DNA of 23,622 bases, from assembly GCA_020049615.1 (NCBI GenBank), contig JAIFKN010000086.1, forward strand, positions 1-23,622, read 5' to 3'. The position numbers and the translations under genes are program-made. Source of the DNA: a bacterium. Lineage in GTDB: Bacteria; Planctomycetota; UBA11346. Positions 8,381 to 15,423 of this stretch are shown piece after piece (the stretch's first letter is position 1; the number at the start of each line of letters is the position of its first letter). The notes beneath the pieces are model-generated. The model had not been told where the DNA came from and ran no database searches. It was given only the letters and a program-made list of their open reading frames with translations.

Positions 8381-9528
8381 GGCGAATTCCTGATCCTGGC
8401 CGCCTCGGCGACCGCGAGATTATGCTGGCAATGCGCCAGGAAGCGGCGGGCCGGCCGCAGCAGGATGCGCAACGGCCAGGTGAAGACCTGCCACACCTTG
8501 ACCGAGATGCGCGACGGAGGCGTACCGGCATACGGGAACAGCACCCGGCCGAGCCAGCCGAGGATCTGGTCGCAGATCAGGCCGATCAGGCCGATGGTGA
8601 TGATGCCGGCGAAGACGTTGGCGTAGTTGCGGTACTTCCCCTGCTGGTTGATGAAGTAGCTGATGCCGCTGCTCGCCCCGATCAGTTCGGCCACGATGAG
8701 GTAGGTCCAGGCCCAGCCCAGCAGCACCCGCAGATCGGTGTAGAGGTTGGGCATGATGCCGGGCAGGATGACGCGCATGACCAGCTGGCGGTTCCTGGCC
8801 CCGAGGGTCTGGGCCGCCTCGAGCAGGGCCTGGTCGAGCTGCCGGGTGGTGTTGGCGATGACCAGGACCATCTGGAAGAAGGTGCCGAGGAAGATGATCG
8901 CCACCTTCGGGCCGTCATGGATGCCGGTGATCGCGATCGCCAGGGCCCCGAACGCCGGGGCGGGCATGTAGCGGACGAAGTCGAGGAAGGGCTCGAACAG
9001 CCGCGAGAAGAACGACCAGGTTCCGCAGATGATGCCGAGCGGCACGGCGATCAGGCAGGACAGGAGGAAGCCTACTGCGATGATCTGGATCGAATGCCAG
9101 AGCGCCTCGTGCAGCCATTTGTCGCCACGTCGCGGCTCGGTGCTGTAGGCCGAGACCAGCGCCTGGGCCACCTCGTGCGGGGCGGGCAGGAAGATCGGGT
9201 TCGCCGGCTCGCCGCTGCCCTGGGCCTTGCCCTCGACGGCGAGACGGCGGTTCTCGGCGTGGAAGTCCGCCTTGTTGATGAGCATGCCGGCCTGGAAGAA
9301 GTCGCTGGCGCCAGGCTCGCTGATCCGCATCTGCGGATGCCACAGGAACGGCACGTAGCTGATCGCACACCACAGCCCGATCGGCAGCAGGAAGGATGCC
9401 AGCCACAGGATGCCCTGGCGGCGTCCGGACAACTCCCGGCGCACGGCGAACCACGACGGTGCGGACACCCGGAGCGTGGACGCGGGGGTGCCCGCGCCGG
9501 CGTTGCCGCCGGCGCGGTCGTCGGTCAC
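8377..9528 (-). CDS. ABC transporter permease, NitT/TauT type (probable guanidine importer)
   Basis: This is an inner-membrane permease of the BPD_transp_1 fold, 383 residues, starting at GTG (9526-9528) 7 nt after the binding-protein gene. A first membrane segment (about residues 41-60) is followed by an unusually long soluble stretch of about 85 residues, then the five-helix permease core from about residue 140. The EAA loop is EAAQTLGARNRQLVMRVILPG, a sequence that contacts the ATPase. The long loop after helix 1 is, from memory, shared by transporters found beside urea carboxylase genes. The C-terminal 60 residues are basic and probably cytoplasmic. Confidence 0.88.
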   Translation of the reverse strand: MTDDRAGGNAGAGTPASTLRVSAPSWFAVRRELSGRRQGILWLASFLLPIGLWCAISYVPFLWHPQMRISEPGASDFFQAGMLINKADFHAENRRLAVEGKAQGSGEPANPIFLPAPHEVAQALVSAYSTEPRRGDKWLHEALWHSIQIIAVGFLLSCLIAVPLGIICGTWSFFSRLFEPFLDFVRYMPAPAFGALAIAITGIHDGPKVAIIFLGTFFQMVLVIANTTRQLDQALLEAAQTLGARNRQLVMRVILPGIMPNLYTDLRVLLGWAWTYLIVAELIGASSGISYFINQQGKYRNYANVFAGIITIGLIGLICDQILGWLGRVLFPYAGTPPSRISVKVWQVFTWPLRILLRPARRFLAHCQHNLAVAEAARIRNSP

Positions 9529-9535
9529 ACCGGCC

Positions 9536-10525
9536 TCACTTCACCGCGGTGACGAATGAGGCGTCGAAATACGCGGCCAGGGGACCGGCGGCCCCGGGCT
9601 TGTACACGCCGACCTGCTCGTTGAAGGCGTTGACGACGCCGGTCGATCCGAGCAGGGAGTCGAGGCCCGTGGTCGGCTTCGTCATCCGCGTGATGTTCTC
9701 GGCGATGGTGAGCAGCTTGGTGCCGCCCATGATGGCCTTGTACTCGGCCGGGGTGATGCCGACCCGCTTGGCCATGTGGCCGACGGCGTCGTCCTGGGTC
9801 TTGGGGTCGTTGATGTAGGCCACCACGCGCGGCCACACCGACACCACCTTCTGCCAGTCGGCCCTGCGCGAGGCCAGGCTGGCCGGGGTGACGTAGAGGC
9901 AGTCGTAGATCAGGCCAGGCACATCCTTCGAGGTGAAGACCGCCTTCGAGCCAGGCACCAGCTTCAAGGCCTGGCCGCTGATCGGGTGCCAGCAGGCGAC
10001 GGCATCGACCTGGCCGGAGGCCAGGGCCTGCGGCGTGTCGTTGGTGGCGACGTTCACCAGGGTGACGTCCGACTCCTTCATGCCGTTCAGCTCCAGCGCC
10101 TTGAGGATCAGGAGATGATCGACGAAGTTGACCTCGACGCCGATCTTCTTGCCCTTCAGGTCCTTCACCGAATTGATGCCCGGCTTGGCGACGATCATGT
10201 CGTTGCCATCGCTGTAGTCGTTGGTGAGGATGCAGATCGACTTGCTGCCATTGGCGCCATAGACGAGGGCGTCGCCATTGGTGATGCCGGTCCCATCCAG
10301 CTTGCCGGCGGCCAGGGCGTCCATCGCCGGGACGTACTCCATCCACACGAACTCCACGTCCACGCCGGCCTCCTTGAACCAGCCCTTCTGGATGGCGACC
10401 TCCCAGGCGATCCAACCCGGCCAGTCGGAGTAGCCGATCTTCAGCGGCTCGGCCGAGCGCAGGGTGGTTGAGATGGTCAGCGCCAGGGCGGCGGCGACCA
10501 GGGTGCGGAACGGTGCAACGGTCAT
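9536..10525 (-). CDS. periplasmic substrate-binding protein of the urea carboxylase-region ABC transporter
   Basis: This 329-residue NMT1/TauA-like binding protein has a signal peptide (residues 1-26, hydrophobic core [11 protein letters not shown], likely cut after RSA). The mature start [16 protein letters not shown] followed by [15 protein letters not shown] is typical of the binding protein that accompanies urea/guanidine carboxylase clusters. I chose the ATG at 10525, which has AGGAG 8 nt upstream and begins the signal peptide; a longer open frame reaching 10837 runs through the riboswitch and is not coding. It is the first gene of the importer operon behind riboswitch B. The family is firm. 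Guanidinium as ligand is an inference; the Trp- and Asp-rich N-terminal region fits a small cation. Confidence 0.9.
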   Translation of the reverse strand: MTVAPFRTLVAAALALTISTTLRSAEPLKIGYSDWPGWIAWEVAIQKGWFKEAGVDVEFVWMEYVPAMDALAAGKLDGTGITNGDALVYGANGSKSICILTNDYSDGNDMIVAKPGINSVKDLKGKKIGVEVNFVDHLLILKALELNGMKESDVTLVNVATNDTPQALASGQVDAVACWHPISGQALKLVPGSKAVFTSKDVPGLIYDCLYVTPASLASRRADWQKVVSVWPRVVAYINDPKTQDDAVGHMAKRVGITPAEYKAIMGGTKLLTIAENITRMTKPTTGLDSLLGSTGVVNAFNEQVGVYKPGAAGPLAAYFDASFVTAVK

Positions 10526-10650
10526 GACGACTCCTGCGGGCGTGAGCCCGCGTACAGGGGGATCGGAGTGCGCGTTTTCCGTGCGACTGCGTGACCTGGA
10601 GCCGGGAGGGCTGCTGCGGCCGGATACACTGCGTCCGGGCGCGAACCCAT
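10522..10650 (-). CDS. possible leader peptide between riboswitch B and the binding-protein gene
   Basis: A 42-codon frame starts with ATG at 10650, has GGAG 8 nt upstream, and stops in an ATGA overlap with the binding-protein start at 10525. The product is Ala/Pro/Arg-rich and matches nothing known to me. It would fit leader-peptide coupling as suggested for operon C, but it starts about 65 nt after the riboswitch and such overlaps are common by chance. Confidence 0.2.
   Translation of the reverse strand: MGSRPDAVYPAAAALPAPGHAVARKTRTPIPLYAGSRPQESS
10536..10551 (-). promoter_or_regulatory. hairpin abutting the ribosome site of the binding-protein gene
   Basis: On the minus strand GCGGGC, a TCAC loop and GCCCGC form a perfect 6-bp stem. 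It ends directly at the AGGAG of the binding-protein gene. It could act as part of the riboswitch B expression platform or simply keep the ribosome site open. Confidence 0.5.
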
Positions 10651-10715
10651 CGACAGCGCTCCGACCACCCCAGCTTCCAGTCCATGTCCCGCATCGGTCG
10701 CGGAAGGCGTTCCGA

Positions 10716-10765
10716 GCCGGGCCGTCCCGGCGATGAGCGAAATCCACCCGGGTCGTCCCGGGCGG
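10716..10765 (-). promoter_or_regulatory. guanidine-II (mini-ykkC) riboswitch B
   Basis: The first hairpin (10744-10765) has a 9-bp stem with one G-U pair and loop ACGA. The second (10716-10731) has a 6-bp GCCGGG/CCCGGC stem and loop ACGG. A 12-nt linker separates them. This is the most stable of the four copies and the only one using the ACGA variant. It precedes the ABC importer operon, about 190 nt before the binding-protein ATG. Confidence 0.92.
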
Positions 10766-10825
10766 ATGGCAGCACATGCTACCGGTTCTGGACGCAGGAT
10801 GATGGCGATCATCTGCCCTGCTCCT

Positions 10826-10842
10826 GGCAACGGTCATGCCAA
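10826..10842 (-). promoter_or_regulatory. candidate sigma-54 promoter for the importer operon
   Basis: The minus strand reads TTGGCATGACCGTTGCC, an almost ideal -24/-12 pair (TGGCAYG, four bases, TTGC) with correct GG-N10-GC spacing. Transcription would start near 10815, about 50 nt before riboswitch B. It suggests control by RpoN and an enhancer-binding activator such as NtrC. This is the best of the four candidate sites tied to the riboswitches. Confidence 0.6.
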
Positions 10843-10879
10843 GCGCGCGGCGCTACGCTCCAGCGTGCCTGGCGTCCGG

Positions 10880-10897
10880 TTCGGCATGCCATTCGCA
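10880..10897 (+). promoter_or_regulatory. candidate sigma-54 promoter for the guanidine hydrolase operon
   Basis: The plus strand reads TTCGGCATGCCATTCGCA: GGCAYG and GCA match, spacing is GG-N10-GC, and the -12 element is TCGC instead of TTGC. Start of transcription would be near 10908, about 24 nt before riboswitch C. It points away from the importer promoter 38 nt to its left. Confidence 0.45.
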
Positions 10898-10931
10898 ACG
10901 CAGGCAGAGGGGCCTCGTCCGAGGCTGCACC

Positions 10932-10976
10932 CCGCCGGGACGGCCCGGCGGACGCACCAATCCCGGGACGGCCCGG
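10932..10976 (+). promoter_or_regulatory. guanidine-II (mini-ykkC) riboswitch C
   Basis: Hairpin 1 (10932-10951) has an 8-bp perfect stem and loop ACGG. Hairpin 2 (10963-10976) has a 5-bp CCGGG/CCCGG stem and loop ACGG. They are 11 nt apart. After the last stem come CTC, GGGGAT and an ATG at 10991, the same spacing as in riboswitch D, which suggests a shared translational platform. It precedes the DinB-like, guanidine hydrolase and nickel chaperone genes. Confidence 0.92.
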
Positions 10977-10990
10977 CTCGGGGATCCGTC

Positions 10991-11053
10991 ATGCCGTCGC
11001 TTCCGCCCCGGTGCGAGCTGAGCCTGCGGACCCCGGCCAGGGGTGGAGGATGA
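10991..11053 (+). CDS. candidate 20-residue leader peptide of the guanidine hydrolase operon
   Basis: ATG at 10991 lies 14 nt after the riboswitch C stem with GGGGAT as ribosome site, exactly as the real gene start lies behind riboswitch D. The frame runs 20 codons and ends in an ATGA overlap with the DinB-like gene at 11050. The end of the frame contains GGAGG with no spacing to the next ATG, so the downstream gene would rely on coupling. The peptide (many Pro, Arg and Gly) has no known family and probably matters only through being translated. Confidence 0.45.
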   Translation: MPSLPPRCELSLRTPARGGG

Positions 11054-11541
11054 GTCTGCCAGCCATCTATGCCGCGCAGATGGGCGTCATCCGTAGCCTC
11101 CGTGACCGCCATCTGGCGGACATCGATGATGCCCGGTCGCTGTGGCGGCCACGGGACGACATCCCGCCGATCGTCTGGCACGCCGCCCATGCCAGCCTCT
11201 TCACTGCCATCACCCTGGTCGGCATGGGGCGCGGGGACTGGACGTTCGCCAGCGCGACCGAGCTGGAGACCTTCAACTACCAGGCCCCGACCCCCGGCCC
11301 GTTGCCGCCGCTCTCGGCGATGCGTCAGCGCATCGCCGCCTGGGACGCGGTCTCGGATGCGGCAGCGTCCGCCGCCGGTGCCGACCTCGAGGCGACGTTG
11401 CCGCATCGCCGGGCGGAGTGGCTGCCGGACGTATGCCGGAGCTGGGGCGATGGCCTGCGCTACATGGTCACCCACGAGCCCTTCCACCACGGCGAGATCG
11501 CCGTCCTGCGCCGCCTGGCCGGCAGCGCACGCATCGAATGA
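11050..11541 (+). CDS. DinB/YfiT-like four-helix protein, guanidine-regulated
   Basis: This 163-residue protein resembles the DinB-like fold, whose members bind a metal through three His on a four-helix bundle and often transfer thiols (bacillithiol, mycothiol or glutathione) or are of unknown role. Seen here are VWHAAHASLF near residue 42 and HEPFHHGEIAVLRRLAG near residue 140, the last being the typical closing helix. ATG at 11050 overlaps the candidate leader peptide; GGAGG directly precedes it with no spacer, so initiation probably depends on coupling. It is 25 nt upstream of the guanidine hydrolase gene and clearly in its operon. I know of no described role for a DinB protein with guanidine hydrolase; metal handling or detoxification are guesses. 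Confidence 0.75.
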   Translation: MSLPAIYAAQMGVIRSLRDRHLADIDDARSLWRPRDDIPPIVWHAAHASLFTAITLVGMGRGDWTFASATELETFNYQAPTPGPLPPLSAMRQRIAAWDAVSDAAASAAGADLEATLPHRRAEWLPDVCRSWGDGLRYMVTHEPFHHGEIAVLRRLAGSARIE

Positions 11542-11566
11542 CGACCACCTTCCCACCGGAGCCGAC

Positions 11567-12673
11567 ATGACCTCGATCGACGACAAGGACTTCCTGACCA
11601 CCCGTTTCGACCGCAGCGCCCAGCCCAGGCGTGAACCGGGGCCGATCGACCTCAGCCGCTATGTCGCCTCGCCGGCGCATTCCGGCATTCCCACCTTCAT
11701 GGGCATCCCGGTCGCCCTGACGCCCGAGGACCTGGTCGCCGGCAAGGTGGACTGCGCCATCGTCGGGGCGCCGACCGACATGGGCAGCGGCCACCGCGGC
11801 GCCGGTTTCGGCCCGCGCGCCATCCGCCATGATGAGTTCTTCCTCCCCAACTGCCCGGCGGCGATCCAGAATCCGGATACCCGGGTGAAGCCCTTCGAGG
11901 TGCTCAAGGTCGTCGATTACGGCGACGCCGCGGTCCATCCCTTCGATCTCGAGATGAGCTGCGCCGAGATCCGCAAGGTGGTGCGCGAGATCGCCGCCAG
12001 CGGCGCCAAGCCGATCGTGCTGGGCGGAGACCACACCATCCTGTGGCCGGATGCGGCGGCGATGGCCGATGTGTACGGCGCCGGCAAGGTGGGCATCCTC
12101 CATTTCGACACCCATGCCGACTGCGCCAACACCATGTACGGCTCGCTGGTGACGCATGGCTCGCCGATCCGCCGCCTGATCGACGACGAGCACATCCCGG
12201 CGCGCAACTTCATCCAGGTCGGACTGCACAGCTACGTCATGCCGGATGACGACCTGCTCGATTGGATGCGGCGGAACGGCATGCGCAGCCATTACATGGC
12301 CGAGATCCACGAGCGCGGCTTCGAGGCGGTGCTGGAGACGGCGATCAACGAGGCCCTGGACGGGCCGGAATTCCTCTACGTCTCCTTCGATGTCGATGTG
12401 CTCGATGTCGCCTTCGCGCCCGGGACCGGCACGCCGGAACCTGGCGGCCTGACGCCACGCGAACTGCTGCCGGCGATCCGGCGGGTCTGCCACGAATGCC
12501 CGGTGGTCGGTTTCGAGGTGGTCGAACTGGCGCCGCAGCTCGATCCGACCCGCAGCACGGTGATGTACGCCCGGCGCGCGATCCTCGAGGCCCTGACCGG
12601 CATGGCGCAGCGCAAGCTGGGTATCACGGGAAAGAACTACCTGCACCCGGTGATGGCCGGACGGGAGCGCTGA
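11567..12673 (+). CDS. gdmH: Ni-dependent guanidine hydrolase (ureohydrolase family, agmatinase-like)
   Basis: Predicted reaction: guanidine to urea plus ammonia. It has 368 residues, long for an agmatinase (about 300) and close to characterised guanidine hydrolases. All ureohydrolase metal ligands are present: His156 in GGDHT, Asp181, His183 and Asp185 in FDTHADC, and Asp275 and Asp277 in SFDVDVLD. The family signature PGTGTPEPGGLTPRE follows at about residues 285-299. The N-terminal 60 residues form the extension seen in guanidine hydrolases. ATG at 11567 has GGAG about 7 nt upstream. The decisive context is riboswitch C in front and HypA- and HypB-like nickel chaperones directly behind, the gdmH-ghaA-ghaB arrangement known from cyanobacteria. 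Agmatinase or guanidinobutyrase is a less likely alternative. Confidence 0.88.
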   Translation: MTSIDDKDFLTTRFDRSAQPRREPGPIDLSRYVASPAHSGIPTFMGIPVALTPEDLVAGKVDCAIVGAPTDMGSGHRGAGFGPRAIRHDEFFLPNCPAAIQNPDTRVKPFEVLKVVDYGDAAVHPFDLEMSCAEIRKVVREIAASGAKPIVLGGDHTILWPDAAAMADVYGAGKVGILHFDTHADCANTMYGSLVTHGSPIRRLIDDEHIPARNFIQVGLHSYVMPDDDLLDWMRRNGMRSHYMAEIHERGFEAVLETAINEALDGPEFLYVSFDVDVLDVAFAPGTGTPEPGGLTPRELLPAIRRVCHECPVVGFEVVELAPQLDPTRSTVMYARRAILEALTGMAQRKLGITGKNYLHPVMAGRER

Positions 12674-12674
12674 G

Positions 12675-13037
12675 GTGCACGAGGTCGGCATCGTGCAATC
12701 GACCATCGATGCCGCCGCCGCCGGATCCGGGGGCCGCGACATCGCTGCGGTCCATCTGCGCATCGGCGCCCTCACCGGGGTCGTGCCGGCCGCGCTGCAG
12801 CACGCCTGGCAGGCCCTGCGCCTCGGCACGGTGTGCGAAGAGGCCCGGCTGGTCGTGGAGATCGTACCCGGGTCCTGCCGCTGCGCCGCCTGCGATGCGC
12901 TGTACGGCTCGCTCTCGCTGACCCCGTCATGTCCGCGCTGCGGCCGCGCCCCGGATGAGGTGCTGGCCGGCCGCGAACTCGAACTCGCCACCCTGGAGGT
13001 AACCACGCCATGTGCATCGACTGCGGCTGCGCTCTGA
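12675..13037 (+). CDS. ghaA: HypA-like nickel chaperone for guanidine hydrolase
   Basis: This 120-residue HypA/HybF-family protein delivers Ni(II) with its HypB-like partner. It begins Met-His-Glu, whose N-terminal amine and His2 form the nickel site, and carries a zinc knuckle with Cys70, Cys73, Cys86 and Cys89. The start is GTG at 12675, one base after the gdmH stop, with GGGAG 8 nt upstream. The stop at 13037 overlaps the next gene by 28 nt. No hydrogenase or urease genes lie in the window, so the target is most likely the guanidine hydrolase. The C-terminal tail of about 8 residues beyond the fold exists only in the overlap. Confidence 0.87.
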   Translation: MHEVGIVQSTIDAAAAGSGGRDIAAVHLRIGALTGVVPAALQHAWQALRLGTVCEEARLVVEIVPGSCRCAACDALYGSLSLTPSCPRCGRAPDEVLAGRELELATLEVTTPCASTAAAL

Positions 13038-13759
13038 GCGGACCGGCGCATATCAACGGCAAGGCCAGCTCCCTGCCGCACCTGCCATCGGTGCGTTCTG
13101 CCGCGGTGGTTCCGCTGCACGCCGATCTGCTGGCGCCCAACAAGCGCGAGGCCGCCGCCAACCGCGCCCGCTGGCGGGAGCAGGGTCTGCTGACCATCAA
13201 CGTCGTCTCCTCGCCGGGGGCCGGCAAGACCACCCTGCTGGCGCGCACCATCGAACGGCTGCGGCCCGCCGTCGCCGCCGGGGTGGTGGTCGGCGACCTG
13301 GAGACCGACAACGACGCCCGGCGCCTGCGCGCCACCGGCGCCCCGGCGGTGCAGATCGCCACCGGCACGCTCTGCCACCTCGATGCCCGGCTGGTCGCCG
13401 AGGCCGCCGCCAGCCTGCCCCTGGCCGACCTCGACCTGCTGATCATCGAGAACATCGGCAACCTGGTCTGCCCGGCCGACTTCGATCTGGGCGAGGATCT
13501 CCGCGTCACCCTCCTGGCGGTGACCGAAGGCGAGGACAAGCCGCTGAAATATCCGCCGATCTACCGCAATGCCGACATCATCCTGATCACCAAGACCGAC
13601 CTCGCCGAGGCCTGCGGATTCGACCGTGCCGCCGCCCTCGCCAGCATCCGGGCGGTCAATCCGGCGGCCACGGTCATCGAACTCAGCTCCCGCGACGGGA
13701 GCGGGCTCGACCGGTGGTGCGATCTCCTCCGGGCCCGGATCCCGTCGGCGATGGCATGA
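13010..13759 (+). CDS. ghaB: HypB-like GTPase, nickel insertion for guanidine hydrolase
   Basis: This 249-residue HypB-family GTPase drives nickel insertion. The N-terminal MCIDCGC is the CxxCGC high-affinity nickel site. The P-loop is SPGAGKTT (68-75). The metal-linked GDLETD (95-100), CysHis at 122-123 in GTLCHLD and Cys154 in ENIGNLVCP are all present; the base-recognition motif is TKTD (194-197) rather than NKxD. A short linker with two His (14, 24) replaces the long His-rich stretch of some HypB proteins. ATG at 13010 has GGAGG 9 nt upstream inside ghaA. Its stop overlaps the next gene as ATGA. A role in hydrogenase maturation is possible only if hydrogenase genes exist elsewhere. Confidence 0.88.
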   Translation: MCIDCGCALSGPAHINGKASSLPHLPSVRSAAVVPLHADLLAPNKREAAANRARWREQGLLTINVVSSPGAGKTTLLARTIERLRPAVAAGVVVGDLETDNDARRLRATGAPAVQIATGTLCHLDARLVAEAAASLPLADLDLLIIENIGNLVCPADFDLGEDLRVTLLAVTEGEDKPLKYPPIYRNADIILITKTDLAEACGFDRAAALASIRAVNPAATVIELSSRDGSGLDRWCDLLRARIPSAMA

Positions 13760-15423
13760 TCGTCGATGCGCGGGATCTGCCCGCCGCCCTGCGCGAGGCC
13801 GCCGCGTCCGGCCTGCGCCAGCGCCTCATCGCGGTGGCGCGCGGCGGGGTCCAGCGGGCCCGCGCCCTGGCTGCGAGGTGCCCCTTCGTGGACATCCGCA
13901 TCGTGCCGCTCGACGACGAGGCGATCGCCGGGGCCGTCGCCGGCCTGGTGCCGCCCGATCACGACGCGGTGCTGGTCCCGGGCGAGCCGCGCCTGGCCAG
14001 GCTGATCGCCGACCGCGCCGGCTGCCGCTGGTCGGCCGGCTCGCTCGACCATCTGCGGCGCCACCCGGCGCTGCACCCCTGGATCCTGGACGGCGACGTC
14101 CTGCGGCTGCCCGCTGTGCGCGACCTGGTGGCGGCCAGGATCCCGCAGGAAACGCTGCGCCGGCCACCTGCCGCCGCAGGACCTCCGGCACCCGGACGGC
14201 TGCAGCCCCTGCTCGACCGCATGGAGCGCGACCTCGATCCCGGATTCGGCCTGGCGGACGGCCCTGCCGAGACGATCCAGCCGACGACGGGATGGGTCGG
14301 CAGCATCTGCCAGGATCTGCGCAGCGCGCAGGCCCGGCAGCGCCACCTGGTCGCCCACGGGGTCATTGCGCAGCGGCACGGCCGCGTCCTCCGCCTGCCG
14401 GCCGGATCCGAGCCCTCGGCGCCGGATTGCGCGCCTGCCGTGGCCGCGCCATCCGCGCCGCTGACCATCCTCCTGCGCCGCCCTGCCGACGCCGAGCCCG
14501 CCGCGCTGCTGCAGCGCATCACCGCAGCCCTGCAGGCAGGCGCCCGGAGCGTCGTGGTGCAGCCCCTGGCCGAGGACCTGCGCGACCAGGATGACCTGTC
14601 CGAGGACCTGCGGCTGATCGCCCGACGCTGTCCGTTCCTCGATCTGCATCTGGCCCGGCCGGTCGGCGTGGCCGAACGCGCCGGCCTGCTCGCACCGCAT
14701 CTGACCGGTCCGGTCCGCCTGTGCGGCAGCGACCGTGGCGGGCTGGCCGTGCTGGCCGAGCGCCTGGGTGAACGCGGCGTCGAGGCCGATCCCGAGCTGG
14801 CCGGCGAGCCGTTGGATGCCGACTGCTGGGACGGACCTGGCTGCCAGGAGCTGCTGGTGCGCCGAGGCGATGCGGCGCTGGCGGACCGCAGCCTGATGCC
14901 CGACCCGTGGCTGGAGGTCGCCCAGGCGTTGGCGATGGGCGAGGCGCATCATGGCGGCCAGGCCGGCGAGACCGTCTCAGCCGTGGGCCTAGCGGTGGGC
15001 GCGGTGCAGCTGGCGGCGCCCGGGCCGGGACGAATGGAGGCGGACCTGGCCGGCGCCCCTGTCTCACCCCTGGTCGCGATGCAGGTCGAACCGGTCGCCG
15101 CCGCGGCGGCCGCGCTCGACCCGGTCCGTCAGGCCACGGTGCTGGCGGCCCTCGACCGCGGGCTGCGCCTGCTGACGGGTCTGCCGGTGGTGCAGGGCGG
15201 CACCCCAGGTTGGATCGGACTGCGCGTTCCCGATCCCGTGTTCGTGCTGCGGGCCGTGGTGGTCCAGGGCGTGCTGGCGCGACGGACGGGGGACATCGTC
15301 TGGCTGCCCGCTGGACCGGCTTTCACCCTGCGCCGGGAGGTGCGCAGCATCCTCACCGCGGTGGCGACCGCGATCATCGCGTTGGGCGAACTGCGCGCTC
15401 AGGAGCCGGTGAGCTCGCGATAG
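13756..15423 (+). CDS. unrecognised 555-residue protein coupled to the nickel chaperone gene
   Basis: I do not recognise this protein. ATG at 13756 overlaps the ghaB stop as ATGA, and the frame stays open for 555 codons, so it is very likely the last gene of the guanidine hydrolase operon. No signal peptide, membrane segment, P-loop or Cys cluster is visible. It has internal echoes: RCPFVDIRI (41-49) and RCPFLDLHL (291-299). A short motif ending in LPA recurs three times at GDVLRLPA (113-120), GRVLRLPAG (209-217) and GDIVWLPAG (512-520). This suggests repeated modules of perhaps 100-150 residues. EAHHGG near 397-402 could bind metal. Its last 25 nt overlap the 3' end of the converging hydrolase gene. 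The long complementary-strand frame over it looks like an Arg/Pro-rich shadow. Confidence 0.7.
   Translation: MIVDARDLPAALREAAASGLRQRLIAVARGGVQRARALAARCPFVDIRIVPLDDEAIAGAVAGLVPPDHDAVLVPGEPRLARLIADRAGCRWSAGSLDHLRRHPALHPWILDGDVLRLPAVRDLVAARIPQETLRRPPAAAGPPAPGRLQPLLDRMERDLDPGFGLADGPAETIQPTTGWVGSICQDLRSAQARQRHLVAHGVIAQRHGRVLRLPAGSEPSAPDCAPAVAAPSAPLTILLRRPADAEPAALLQRITAALQAGARSVVVQPLAEDLRDQDDLSEDLRLIARRCPFLDLHLARPVGVAERAGLLAPHLTGPVRLCGSDRGGLAVLAERLGERGVEADPELAGEPLDADCWDGPGCQELLVRRGDAALADRSLMPDPWLEVAQALAMGEAHHGGQAGETVSAVGLAVGAVQLAAPGPGRMEADLAGAPVSPLVAMQVEPVAAAAAALDPVRQATVLAALDRGLRLLTGLPVVQGGTPGWIGLRVPDPVFVLRAVVVQGVLARRTGDIVWLPAGPAFTLRREVRSILTAVATAIIALGELRAQEPVSSR

Larger units (their letters stand above)
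10526..11049. other. 524-nt divergent control region between importer and guanidine hydrolase operons
   Basis: It holds, left to right: a GCGGGC/GCCCGC hairpin touching the importer ribosome site, a possible leader frame, riboswitch B (-), sigma-54-like sites facing left (10826-10842) and right (10880-10897), riboswitch C (+) and a short leader frame at 10991. The two operons are thus arranged symmetrically about 10860. No larger gene is credible here. Confidence 0.75.

Noticed and set aside
9536..10837. Longer 433-codon version of the binding protein
   Set aside because: The extra N-terminal 104 codons run through riboswitch B and the sigma-54-like site; the ATG at 10525 has a ribosome site and starts a proper signal peptide.
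11567..12673. Agmatinase as the product name
   Set aside because: The metal motifs fit any ureohydrolase, but length, guanidine riboswitch and HypA/HypB partners favour guanidine hydrolase.
12675..13759. HypA/HypB as hydrogenase or urease maturation proteins
   Set aside because: No hydrogenase or urease genes are nearby, and the position directly behind the guanidine hydrolase gene matches its known nickel chaperones.
13561..14952. 463-codon minus-strand frame opposite the 555-residue protein
   Set aside because: Gln/Arg/Gly-rich without ordered segments and overlapping two plus-strand genes; the plus-strand frame is ATGA-coupled to ghaB and more protein-like.
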